A DNA stretch of 5,267 nucleotides from Candidatus Omnitrophota bacterium (lineage in GTDB: Bacteria; Omnitrophota; Gorgyraeia; Zapsychrales; Zapsychraceae). Under the pieces are notes generated by a model. The model was not told the origin of the DNA. It searched no databases and was given only the letters and a program-made list of their open reading frames with translations. Shown piece by piece: positions 1 to 5,267 of the stretch (its first letter is position 1; each line of letters opens with the position of its first letter). The position numbers were made by a program, and so were the translations under genes. The stretch covers positions 1 to 5,267 of the forward strand of contig JAGQKQ010000137.1 of assembly GCA_020430005.1 (NCBI GenBank), in the 5' to 3' direction.

Positions 1-1074
1 GCCAACACCATGGCCTCCGCGATTGAAGCCTTGGGGATGAGCTTACCAAACAGCTCTGCACAAGCGGCCATTTCAAAAGAAAAAGAGGAAGATTGTGTTA
101 ACGCCGGAAAAGCCGTTTTGGAATTATTAACAAATGATATTAAGCCGCGTGACATCATGACCAAAAAAGCGTTCGAGAATGCGATTACAGTTGTTATCGC
201 TCTGGGAGGATCAACGAATGCGGTTCTGCATTTATTGGCGATGGCTCATGCCGCCAAAGTTAAATTATCCATTGATGATTTCACGCGTATTGGTAAAAAA
301 GTTCCTGTTCTGGCCGATTTAAAGCCAAGCGGCCGTTTTGTTGTGGCTGAACTCGTTAAAATCGGCGGTGTTACACCATTAATGAAAATGCTTTTAGATA
401 AAGGATTATTACATGGCGACTGTTTAACCGTTACAGGAAAAACAGTAAGTGAGAATCTGGCTAATGTTAAACCTTATCCGGCCGGACAAGAGGTTATCCG
501 CGCGTTTGATAATCCGATCAAGAAAACAGGACATCTTGTTGTTCTTTACGGAAATTTGGCACCGACAGGCGCTGTCGCCAAGATTTCCGGAAAAGAAGGC
601 GAGCTATTTAAAGGAAAAGCCCGTGTTTATGAATCCGAAGAAACAGCCTTAAAGAAAATTTTGGATGGAACGGTTAAAAAAGGTGATGTCATCGTTATTC
701 GTTATGAAGGTCCCAAAGGCGGTCCGGGTATGCGGGAAATGTTGTCGCCAACATCTGCCGTTATGGGAAAAGGGTTAGGAAAAGATGTTGCTTTAATCAC
801 CGACGGCCGCTTTTCCGGAGGTAGTCATGGTTTTGTTGTTGGTCACATTACACCGGAAGCGTATGTCGGCGGTCCTATAGCGATTATCAAAAACGGTGAT
901 CCTATTACCATCGACGCCAAAAAACGGGAAATCAATTTAGATATTCCCGCTAGCGAAATAAAAAAGCGATTAAAAAATTGGAAACAGCCAAAACCGCGCT
1001 ATACTAGAGGAGTACTGAGTAAATACGCAAAAGTTGTTAGCTCTGCATCTGAAGGAGCTGTTACTGACAAATAA
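1..1074 (+). CDS. ilvD: Dihydroxy-acid dehydratase, 5'-truncated by window edge
   Basis: IlvD dehydrates 2,3-dihydroxy-3-methylbutanoate and the methylpentanoate analogue to the 2-keto acids that precede valine, leucine and isoleucine; it is a cytosolic Fe-S enzyme. The reading frame is open from base 1 (Ala-Asn-Thr-Met), so the first in-window ATG at 10 is internal, not the start. The fragment has 357 residues against about 555-560 for the family, so about 200 N-terminal residues, including the Fe-S cysteines, lie upstream. Visible family motifs are ANTM..EALGMSLP at the left edge, GGSTNAVLHLLA (near 205-240), EGPKGGPGMREM (near 706-741) and DGRFSGGSHG (near 802-831), the IlvD/Edd signature containing the serine proposed as catalytic base. 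The C-terminus SSASEGAVTD is typical, so the 3' end is intact. EDD (6-phosphogluconate dehydratase) is the paralogue to exclude; the motif wording and C-terminus fit IlvD better. Confidence 0.96.
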   Translation, partial: ANTMASAIEALGMSLPNSSAQAAISKEKEEDCVNAGKAVLELLTNDIKPRDIMTKKAFENAITVVIALGGSTNAVLHLLAMAHAAKVKLSIDDFTRIGKKVPVLADLKPSGRFVVAELVKIGGVTPLMKMLLDKGLLHGDCLTVTGKTVSENLANVKPYPAGQEVIRAFDNPIKKTGHLVVLYGNLAPTGAVAKISGKEGELFKGKARVYESEETALKKILDGTVKKGDVIVIRYEGPKGGPGMREMLSPTSAVMGKGLGKDVALITDGRFSGGSHGFVVGHITPEAYVGGPIAIIKNGDPITIDAKKREINLDIPASEIKKRLKNWKQPKPRYTRGVLSKYAKVVSSASEGAVTDK

Positions 1075-1091
1075 ATTTGTCAGAATAACAG
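1058..1091 (+). other. Inverted repeat enclosing the ilvD stop codon
   Basis: CTGTTA-CTGACAAA (1058-1071) is complementary to TTTGTCAG (1076-1083) plus TAACAG (1086-1091), giving 14 base pairs with a two-base AA bulge at 1084-1085. The loop is TAAA, whose first three bases are the ilvD stop codon. The left arm encodes the conserved Ala-Val-Thr-Asp end of IlvD. No T-run follows directly (the nearest is 1141-1146), so it is not a canonical intrinsic terminator. It may act as an mRNA 3' stabilising or attenuating hairpin, or be fortuitous. Confidence 0.5.
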
Positions 1092-1120
1092 TAACAAACG
1101 ACAATAGCAGACAATAACAG
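1082..1120. repeat. Short degenerate 10-mer repeats after ilvD
   Basis: ACAATAGCAG (1101-1110) and ACAATAACAG (1111-1120) are tandem and differ at one base. AGAATAACAG (1082-1091) is a third related copy. The 9 bases between the first and second copies do not fit the unit well. This is a small, imperfect, low-complexity array of unknown function that overlaps the right arm of the stop-codon inverted repeat. Confidence 0.45.
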
Positions 1121-1147
1121 CATTCAATTACAAAAATCATTTTTTTA

Positions 1148-1214
1148 GTGTCATTGCGAAGAGGAACGATGAAGCAATCTTAATAGGATTACTTCGCTCC
1201 GCTCGTAATGACAC
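1148..1214. repeat. REP-like imperfect palindromic element
   Basis: The ends GTGTCATT (1148-1155) and AATGACAC (1207-1214) are perfectly complementary. CGA/TCG pairs at 1157-1159 with 1203-1205. The inner GAAGCAATC (1171-1179) pairs with GATTACTTC (1187-1195) apart from one C-A mismatch, around a seven-base TTAATAG loop; the middle of the stem is irregular. A GTCATTGCGA...GAAGCAATC core resembles a dispersed non-coding repeat that I recall from many bacterial genomes, so it is probably multicopy; this cannot be tested in one window. It contains no ORF. Related sequences TCAATTACAAA (1124-1134) and TGAATTACTAA (1216-1226) lie on the two sides, but the left one is not adjacent, so a target-site duplication is doubtful. 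Confidence 0.7.
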
Positions 1215-1219
1215 ATGAA

Positions 1220-1254
1220 TTACTAACAACTAAGCACTAGGCACTAGCAACTAC
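1220..1254. repeat. Period-7 array with ACTA core before aroC
   Basis: Five consecutive heptads can be read in exact register: TTACTAA, CAACTAA, GCACTAG, GCACTAG, CAACTAC. All share ACTA at positions 3-6, and the central two are identical. The array ends two bases before the aroC ATG at 1257 and occupies the place where a Shine-Dalgarno site would be. It resembles the short tandemly repeated heptamers known from some bacterial intergenic regions. Its function is unknown. Confidence 0.65.
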
Positions 1255-1256
1255 CC

Positions 1257-2321
1257 ATGGCTGGAAATACATTCGGAGAAGTTTTTAGAATCACCACATT
1301 TGGCGAAAGCCATGGCCCCGCCATCGGTGTTGTTATTGACGGCGTCCCGCCCAACATTCCATTATCCGAAAGCGATCTTCAATACGAACTGGATCGCCGT
1401 CGCCCCGGACAAAGTAAAATTACCACGCAACGTCAGGAAAGTGATACCGCCGAAATTTTATCCGGTGTCTTTGAAGGCAAAACAACGGGAACAGCCCTGG
1501 CCATTTTAATTCGCAATCAGGATCAACGCTCTAAAGATTATTCTAATATCAAAGATGTCTTTCGTCCCGGGCATGCCGATTTTACATTTTTAAAGAAATA
1601 CGGGCTTCGGGATTATCGCGGAGGAGGGCGCTCTTCCGGACGGGAAACCGCCTGCCGTGTCGCCGCCGGAGCCGTCGCGAAGAAAATTCTACGCAATTTA
1701 AATATTAACATTATTGCGTACACCTTGGCTGTGGGCGATATCTTTGCCAAAAAGAAAGACTTCACCGTTATCGAAAAGAATATTGTTCGTACGCCCGATA
1801 TGGAAGCGGCTGAAGAAATGATCGCGGCGATTGATGACGCCCGTAAAAATTGTGACTCCTTAGGCGGAATTATCGAAGCTAAAATTCACGGTTGTCCGGC
1901 CGGATTAGGTGATCCGGTTTTTGACAAATTAAACGCGCGTCTGGCTTATGCCATTATGTCGATCGGAACCATCCGCGGCGTCGAATTCGGCCTGGGTTTT
2001 GAAGCCGCTCGCATGAGAGGCAGCGAGCATAACGATAAATTTTACATGGATGGTGATCGTGTCCGTACAACAACCAACCATGCCGGAGGAATTCTGGGCG
2101 GCATCTCCAATGGCGAAGATATTATCCTAAGAGCAGCGGTCAAACCACCTTCATCTATCGCGCAAAAACAGCAAAGTGTCGACACCCATGGAAAAGATGT
2201 CACCGTTGAAGTTAAGGGGCGGCATGATCCATGTATTTGTCCGCGCGTTGTTCCTGTCATCGAGGCCATGATTGCGGTAACATTGTTGGATGCGCTCATG
2301 TTACAAAAAACCATTCAATAA
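1257..2321 (+). CDS. aroC: Chorismate synthase
   Basis: AroC catalyses the last shikimate-pathway step, the 1,4-anti elimination of phosphate from 5-enolpyruvylshikimate 3-phosphate to give chorismate, using reduced FMN. At 354 residues it has the normal length of the bacterial enzyme. Motifs in order are the N-terminal MAGNTFG and FGESHG (residues 15-20, with His19), RRRPGQS (48-53), RPGHAD (103-108, with His106), YRGGGRSSGRETACRVAAGA (120-139), RTTTNHAGGILGGISNG (270-286) and GRHDPC (321-326). His19 and His106 match the two invariant family histidines. The start is fixed by the MAGNT N-terminus shared with close family members. No Shine-Dalgarno is visible; the heptad array lies there instead. 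The DUF2007 gene follows after three bases, so aroC heads a tight operon. The sequence shows no damage or missing key residue. Confidence 0.98.
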   Translation: MAGNTFGEVFRITTFGESHGPAIGVVIDGVPPNIPLSESDLQYELDRRRPGQSKITTQRQESDTAEILSGVFEGKTTGTALAILIRNQDQRSKDYSNIKDVFRPGHADFTFLKKYGLRDYRGGGRSSGRETACRVAAGAVAKKILRNLNINIIAYTLAVGDIFAKKKDFTVIEKNIVRTPDMEAAEEMIAAIDDARKNCDSLGGIIEAKIHGCPAGLGDPVFDKLNARLAYAIMSIGTIRGVEFGLGFEAARMRGSEHNDKFYMDGDRVRTTTNHAGGILGGISNGEDIILRAAVKPPSSIAQKQQSVDTHGKDVTVEVKGRHDPCICPRVVPVIEAMIAVTLLDALMLQKTIQ

Positions 2322-2324
2322 TCC

Positions 2325-2546
2325 ATGAAACTTGTGCCTGTATTTTCATCTACAAAGTTAAGTGATGTTTATCTTGTTAAATCCATGTTGGAGAGTGCCA
2401 ATCTTCACGTGGAAATATTTGATGAAAATATTTCGAGAATTGCTCCTCATCATGTCTACGGGACAAACGGACCGCGTCTCATGGTTCCTGAAGATCAAGC
2501 CGCAGACGCCAAAGAAATTATTAAAGAATTTAAAGAAAACCAATGA
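2325..2546 (+). CDS. DUF2007-type small protein
   Basis: This 73-residue soluble protein has no signal peptide or membrane segment. The pattern LVPVFSST (residues 3-10), LVKSMLESA (17-25), hydrophobic strand plus FDENISR (32-38) and PRLMVPEDQAADAKEII (50-66) matches my knowledge of the DUF2007 family (Pfam PF09413, named a putative prokaryotic signal-transducing protein). Members are short, with a compact alpha/beta fold of the GlnB-like type by my recollection. No enzyme activity is established, and no catalytic motif is visible. The gene starts three bases after the aroC stop without a clear Shine-Dalgarno and overlaps the next gene by ATGA, so it is probably translated by coupling. Its role beside aroC and the SDR is unknown. 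Bases 2412-2434 contain a 9-bp perfect inverted repeat inside the conserved FDENIS codons. Confidence 0.88.
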   Translation: MKLVPVFSSTKLSDVYLVKSMLESANLHVEIFDENISRIAPHHVYGTNGPRLMVPEDQAADAKEIIKEFKENQ

Positions 2547-3400
2547 ATAATTCCAAAGTTATTCTGATCACAGGATGTTCCAGCGGGTTTGGCCTTATAA
2601 CAGCCGCCCGTTTGGCGAAAAGCGGACATCGCGTGATCGCCACCATGCGGGACACTTCGAAAAAAAGCGCCCTCCTAAGTGAAGTTCAAAAACGGGATAC
2701 CAAGCTGGATATTAAGCCGCTCGATGTCACCGATAAGGATAGCGTTAACGCGGCTATTCAATCCATTTCCGAAGACTATGGTTACATTGATGTTTTGATT
2801 AACAATGCCGGCTGTGGGATAGGGGGCGCCTTTGAAGATTTAGCGGACGAAGAAATTCGTCAGGTCATGGAAACCAATTTTTTCGGTGTCCAGAACGTTA
2901 CACGCGCCGCCATTCCGTTAATGCGTCCGCGGAAAAACGGAAAGATTATCAATATCTCCAGCATTTCAGGGCTTTACGCTTTACCGATGTTCGGCGCTTA
3001 TAATGCCAGTAAATGGGCCTTGGAAGGATTTTCGGAAAGCCTGCGGTATGAATTACAATTTTTTGGAATTGACGTTTTATTGGTTGAACCGGGAAGATAT
3101 AAAACCGAAATTTTTAAGAAAAATCTTCACTTAGCCAAAAATCACGATAACAAAAACAGCCCGCATTATGAGTTATCCCAGCACATTCGCAAACTTGTTA
3201 CGGAACGGCTGAAAGATTGTCATAAAGATAATGAGGACGTTGCCGAACACATCGAAAAACTCATTCACGCCAAAAACCCGCCATTTCGCAGCCAGCCGGA
3301 TATTGAAGCCAAAGTATTCCTTCTGGCACGAAAAATCCTGCCATTTCGGCTTTTTTCTTTCATCCTGAATAAAAAACTATTTAAAAGATTCAAAAAATAA
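2543..3400 (+). CDS. Classical SDR-family NAD(P)-dependent oxidoreductase
   Basis: This 285-residue protein is a classical short-chain dehydrogenase/reductase, expected to interconvert an alcohol and a ketone or aldehyde; the substrate cannot be named. The Rossmann motif TGCSSGFG spans residues 10-17, Asp61 follows the third strand, NNAG is at 87-90, and the catalytic set is Asn112, Ser140, Tyr153 and Lys157 (YNASK). PG follows at 183-184. Arg36 after the second strand (ATMRD) suggests preference for NADP(H). The wording resembles the retinol/17-beta-hydroxysteroid dehydrogenase-like group often annotated only as SDR oxidoreductase. The C-terminal tail (about 256-285) alternates aliphatic/aromatic and basic residues and ends KRFKK, so membrane association is possible. 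The start ATG overlaps the DUF2007 stop (ATGA), and no strong Shine-Dalgarno is present, implying translational coupling in the aroC operon. Confidence 0.93.
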   Translation: MNNSKVILITGCSSGFGLITAARLAKSGHRVIATMRDTSKKSALLSEVQKRDTKLDIKPLDVTDKDSVNAAIQSISEDYGYIDVLINNAGCGIGGAFEDLADEEIRQVMETNFFGVQNVTRAAIPLMRPRKNGKIINISSISGLYALPMFGAYNASKWALEGFSESLRYELQFFGIDVLLVEPGRYKTEIFKKNLHLAKNHDNKNSPHYELSQHIRKLVTERLKDCHKDNEDVAEHIEKLIHAKNPPFRSQPDIEAKVFLLARKILPFRLFSFILNKKLFKRFKK

Positions 3401-3447
3401 TTATCTTTTGTTATGATATGAGGGTTAATAAAAGCCAAAAACGTGTA

Positions 3448-3476
3448 ATATCGTTTTAAGTCATACTATATCGTTT
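3448..3476. promoter_or_regulatory. Candidate operator: 9-bp direct repeat, 20-bp spacing
   Basis: ATATCGTTT occurs perfectly at 3448-3456 and 3468-3476, a centre-to-centre distance of 20 bp, close to two helical turns. Both copies are followed by AAG within a few bases. The repeat lies in the AT-rich 143-base gap before the transporter gene. Two half-sites on one DNA face suit a dimeric or tandem-binding regulator. It does not match the CTGTCAT Pho-box consensus, and I could not place a good -35/-10 pair nearby, although TATAAG at 3476-3481 is a possible -10 element. Confidence 0.35.
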
Positions 3477-3526
3477 ATAAGAATAAATACCTTTAGTTCA
3501 CAAAAAACTAATATTTTTCAACCCAT

Positions 3527-3533
3527 AGAAAGG
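3527..3533 (+). promoter_or_regulatory. Shine-Dalgarno site for the transporter gene
   Basis: AGAAAGG ends ten bases before the ATG at 3544 and supports that start over the in-frame ATG at 3562. It is the only clear purine-rich ribosome binding site seen before any of the genes here whose start is visible. Confidence 0.6.
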
Positions 3534-3543
3534 CCTCTGAATT

Positions 3544-5214
3544 ATGGACACCATTTTGATTATGGACATTATTGGCGGATTAGGACTTTTCTTTCTGGGC
3601 ATGCGAACCATGTCTGACGGTCTTAAGAAAATTGCCGGCGAACGGTTAAAATCCTTTTTACATTATGTTACCAAACACCGCATCTCCGGAGTGTTTGTGG
3701 GGGCCCTGATCACACTTCTTATACAATCATCCAGCGCGACAACGGTGATGGTTGTAGGGTTTGTCAATGCCGGTTTGTTGGTTTTAAAGCAAGCGATCGC
3801 TGTTGTCATGGGCGCCAACATCGGAACAACTTTTACGGCCTGGCTCGTTTCGTCCATGTCCGTGTTTAAAATCACCCATTACGCCTTACCCGCCATCGGT
3901 ATTGGCTTTGCCTTTACGACGCTCGGCAAAACAAAAAATATCAAACAATGGGGTTTTGTTATTATGGGCTTCGGCCTGTTATTTCTGGGGCTGGATTTTA
4001 TGAAAGATGCCTGCGAACCCCTTAAAGAGAGCACGATGGTCAAAGATGCTTTCGTTACGCTTAGTGAAAATCCGCTTTTAGGCGTTTTTGCCGGAATCAT
4101 TTTTACAGTCATCCTGCAAAGTTCCAGCGCCACTATCGCGATCGTTCAGGTTCTGGCCTTTAATGGTGTCATTGGTTTTGAAGCCGCTATTCCCATTATT
4201 TTGGGGGACAATATTGGAACAACGATTACCGCGCAAATGGCGGCCGTAGGAACTAACCTTAACGCACGCCGGGCCGCGATGTCACACACCATGTTTAATG
4301 TCATCGGCGTTCTATATATGCTAGTCTTTGTTCAACTTGGCTGGTTCCAGCGTTTTGTCGATGGAATTGTTCCGGGAGAGATAACCTCAAAAAATATTAT
4401 GTTCCACATCGCGATCGCCCATAGCTCTTTCAATGTCTTAAACACTATTGTATTTCTGCCGTTTATCGGATTCTTAGAAAAAATCAGCATCGCTCTGGTT
4501 CCGCAAAAAGGGGAGTCCATCGACTTCGGGACTCAATATCTGGAAACCCATTTACTGGATACACCAAGCTTAGCGTTTGAACAAGTGCACAAAGAAAACG
4601 CGTATCTGTTGAAAGTTGCCCGTAAAGCCACTTTTCAAGCCATGGACTGTTTTACGAATAATGATCTTAAAGCCGCGGATAAAACTTCGGAATTAGAAAA
4701 TGTGACAGACAATCTGCAGTCTGAAATCACGCAATATCTGGTGGACTTGTCCCAACGGACATTAACTGAGGAACAATCGGAAGAGCTTCCTGTGCTGATT
4801 CATAATGTAAACGATATGGAACGGATTGGGGACCATGCGCAGAATATTGCCGAGCTTTCCCGTCGGAAAATAGAAGAAAAGCTGCCCTTTACGGATACCG
4901 CGATAGAAGAGGCCTCAAACGTATGGGAGGAAGTAAAAACCATGTTTGCGGAAACTGAAGAGGCCTTGATCAAAAATGATCCTGAACTGGCGAAAAAAAT
5001 TCTTCAGCGAGAGAATGCAATTAATGAACTGCAGCTAAGATTTAAGAAAAACCACATCGACCGTCTCAACGAAGGAAACTGTCAGCTAAATTCAGGTTTT
5101 GTGTTTATTGAAATTATCGATAATCTGGAAAAGATTGCCGATAGATTGACCAATATCGCGGAAAGTATCATCGGAAAAATGCGGTGGGAAGTTCAACGGA
5201 AAGGGACAGAGTAA
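3544..5214 (+). CDS. Na+/phosphate cotransporter family protein with PhoU-like domain
   Basis: This is a 556-residue inner-membrane protein of the Na/Pi cotransporter family (PF02690; E. coli YjbB has similar architecture). Two repeated units carry the signature pair QSSSAT and G-x-NIGTT: residues 61-66 with 90-96, and 192-197 with 221-227. The Gln-to-Asn distance is 31 in both, and the units are offset by 131 residues, as expected for internally duplicated transport domains. Hydrophobic segments occupy most of residues 3-312. The soluble C-terminal part (about 345-545) is helical and PhoU-like, with E-x3-D pairs at 385/389, 426/430 (ERIGD) and 529/533 (EKIAD), the usual metal-binding pattern. 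Likely role: sodium-coupled phosphate movement, with the PhoU part modulating it; direction is uncertain, since YjbB is linked to phosphate export. It appears to be its own transcription unit. The final codons (KGTE, stop) lie inside a repeat, so the native C-terminus may have been altered. Confidence 0.93.
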   Translation: MDTILIMDIIGGLGLFFLGMRTMSDGLKKIAGERLKSFLHYVTKHRISGVFVGALITLLIQSSSATTVMVVGFVNAGLLVLKQAIAVVMGANIGTTFTAWLVSSMSVFKITHYALPAIGIGFAFTTLGKTKNIKQWGFVIMGFGLLFLGLDFMKDACEPLKESTMVKDAFVTLSENPLLGVFAGIIFTVILQSSSATIAIVQVLAFNGVIGFEAAIPIILGDNIGTTITAQMAAVGTNLNARRAAMSHTMFNVIGVLYMLVFVQLGWFQRFVDGIVPGEITSKNIMFHIAIAHSSFNVLNTIVFLPFIGFLEKISIALVPQKGESIDFGTQYLETHLLDTPSLAFEQVHKENAYLLKVARKATFQAMDCFTNNDLKAADKTSELENVTDNLQSEITQYLVDLSQRTLTEEQSEELPVLIHNVNDMERIGDHAQNIAELSRRKIEEKLPFTDTAIEEASNVWEEVKTMFAETEEALIKNDPELAKKILQRENAINELQLRFKKNHIDRLNEGNCQLNSGFVFIEIIDNLEKIADRLTNIAESIIGKMRWEVQRKGTE

Positions 5215-5267
5215 AAAAAGGGACAGAGAAGAAATTGACCTGTCCCCAAACTCACTCTGACCCCTTT
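5201..5267. repeat. GGGACAGAG/CTCTGACCCC palindromic repeat, cut by window end
   Basis: AAGGGACAGAG occurs twice in direct orientation (5201-5211 and 5218-5228, period 17). GGGACAG (5220-5226) pairs perfectly with CTGTCCC (5240-5246) around a 13-base loop. CTCTGACCCCTTT (5255-5267) is a near-complement of the AAGGGACAGAG units and could form an outer stem. This matches a type of dispersed GGGGTCAGAG/CTCTGTCCC element that I associate, from memory, with REP-like sequences and REP-associated Y1 transposases; no transposase is in the window. The element contains the transporter stop codon (5212-5214). It might also serve as a transcription end, but no T-run follows the inner hairpin. Confidence 0.7.

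Noticed and set aside
1132..1147. AAAAATCATTTTTTT considered as an ilvD intrinsic terminator.
   Set aside because: There is no GC-rich stem directly before the T-run; the self-complementary A/T bases leave too small a loop.
2042..2314. Open minus-strand frame of 90 codons opposite aroC.
   Set aside because: It lies wholly within the conserved C-terminal part of aroC, has no recognisable domain, and is best explained as an antisense shadow.
2412..2434. Perfect GAAATATTT/AAATATTTC hairpin with GATGA loop inside the DUF2007 gene.
   Set aside because: It falls in the conserved FDENIS codons and is very AT-rich, so coding constraint explains it; there is no sign of a regulatory role.
3405..3434. 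CTTTTGTTA/TAATAAAAG inverted repeat just after the SDR gene, considered as a terminator.
   Set aside because: The stem is almost pure A/T with a G-T pair, the loop is 12 bases, and no T-run follows on the plus strand.
3461..3481. GTCATA-containing stretch considered as a Pho box for the transporter.
   Set aside because: Only one partial half-site is seen, with no second CTGTCAT copy at 11-bp spacing.
3879..4133. Open minus-strand frame of 84 codons opposite the transporter.
   Set aside because: It is a complement of hydrophobic membrane-segment codons with no start signal or family match.
3793..4418. GCGATCGC palindromes at 3793-3800 and 4411-4418, with a near copy at 4138-4145, resembling the cyanobacterial HIP1 repeat.
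   Set aside because: Only two exact copies occur in the window, both encode Ala-Ile-Ala type membrane residues, and nothing else suggests a cyanobacterium.

Overview
The window carries five protein genes, all on the plus strand, and no RNA genes, CRISPR arrays or recognisable transposase. The order is ilvD (5' end outside the window), aroC, a 73-residue DUF2007-type protein, a classical short-chain dehydrogenase/reductase (SDR), and a Na+/phosphate cotransporter-family protein with a C-terminal PhoU-like domain. It looks like a bacterial chromosome of moderate GC content. The intergenic repeats, by my recollection, resemble those common in genomes of uncultured bacteria such as Omnitrophota and relatives. 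That affiliation is a weak inference; no marker gene here settles it.

Region by region: 1-1074 is the C-terminal two thirds of dihydroxy-acid dehydratase (branched-chain amino acid synthesis). Its stop codon lies in the loop of a bulged inverted repeat. The 182-base gap 1075-1256 is almost entirely repetitive: related 10-mers, then a 67-base imperfect hairpin element, then a period-7 array with an ACTA core that stops two bases before the aroC start codon. From 1257 to 3400, aroC, the DUF2007 gene and the SDR gene are packed with a 3-base gap and a 4-base ATGA overlap, so they are very probably one transcription and translation unit. None of the three has a convincing Shine-Dalgarno sequence. 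The 143-base AT-rich gap 3401-3543 holds a 9-bp direct repeat at exactly 20-bp spacing and the only clear Shine-Dalgarno site in the window. The transporter gene fills 3544-5214. Its last codons and stop run into a GGGACAGAG/CTCTGACCCC repeat that continues to the end of the window.

Functionally, ilvD and aroC are ordinary amino acid biosynthesis genes (branched-chain and aromatic). The two small-operon partners have no assigned substrate or pathway, and the transporter is probably an independent phosphate-related unit. I see no convincing new multi-gene system. The parts worth a second look are the repeats touching gene ends, the uncharacterised genes coupled to aroC, and a possible operator before the transporter.
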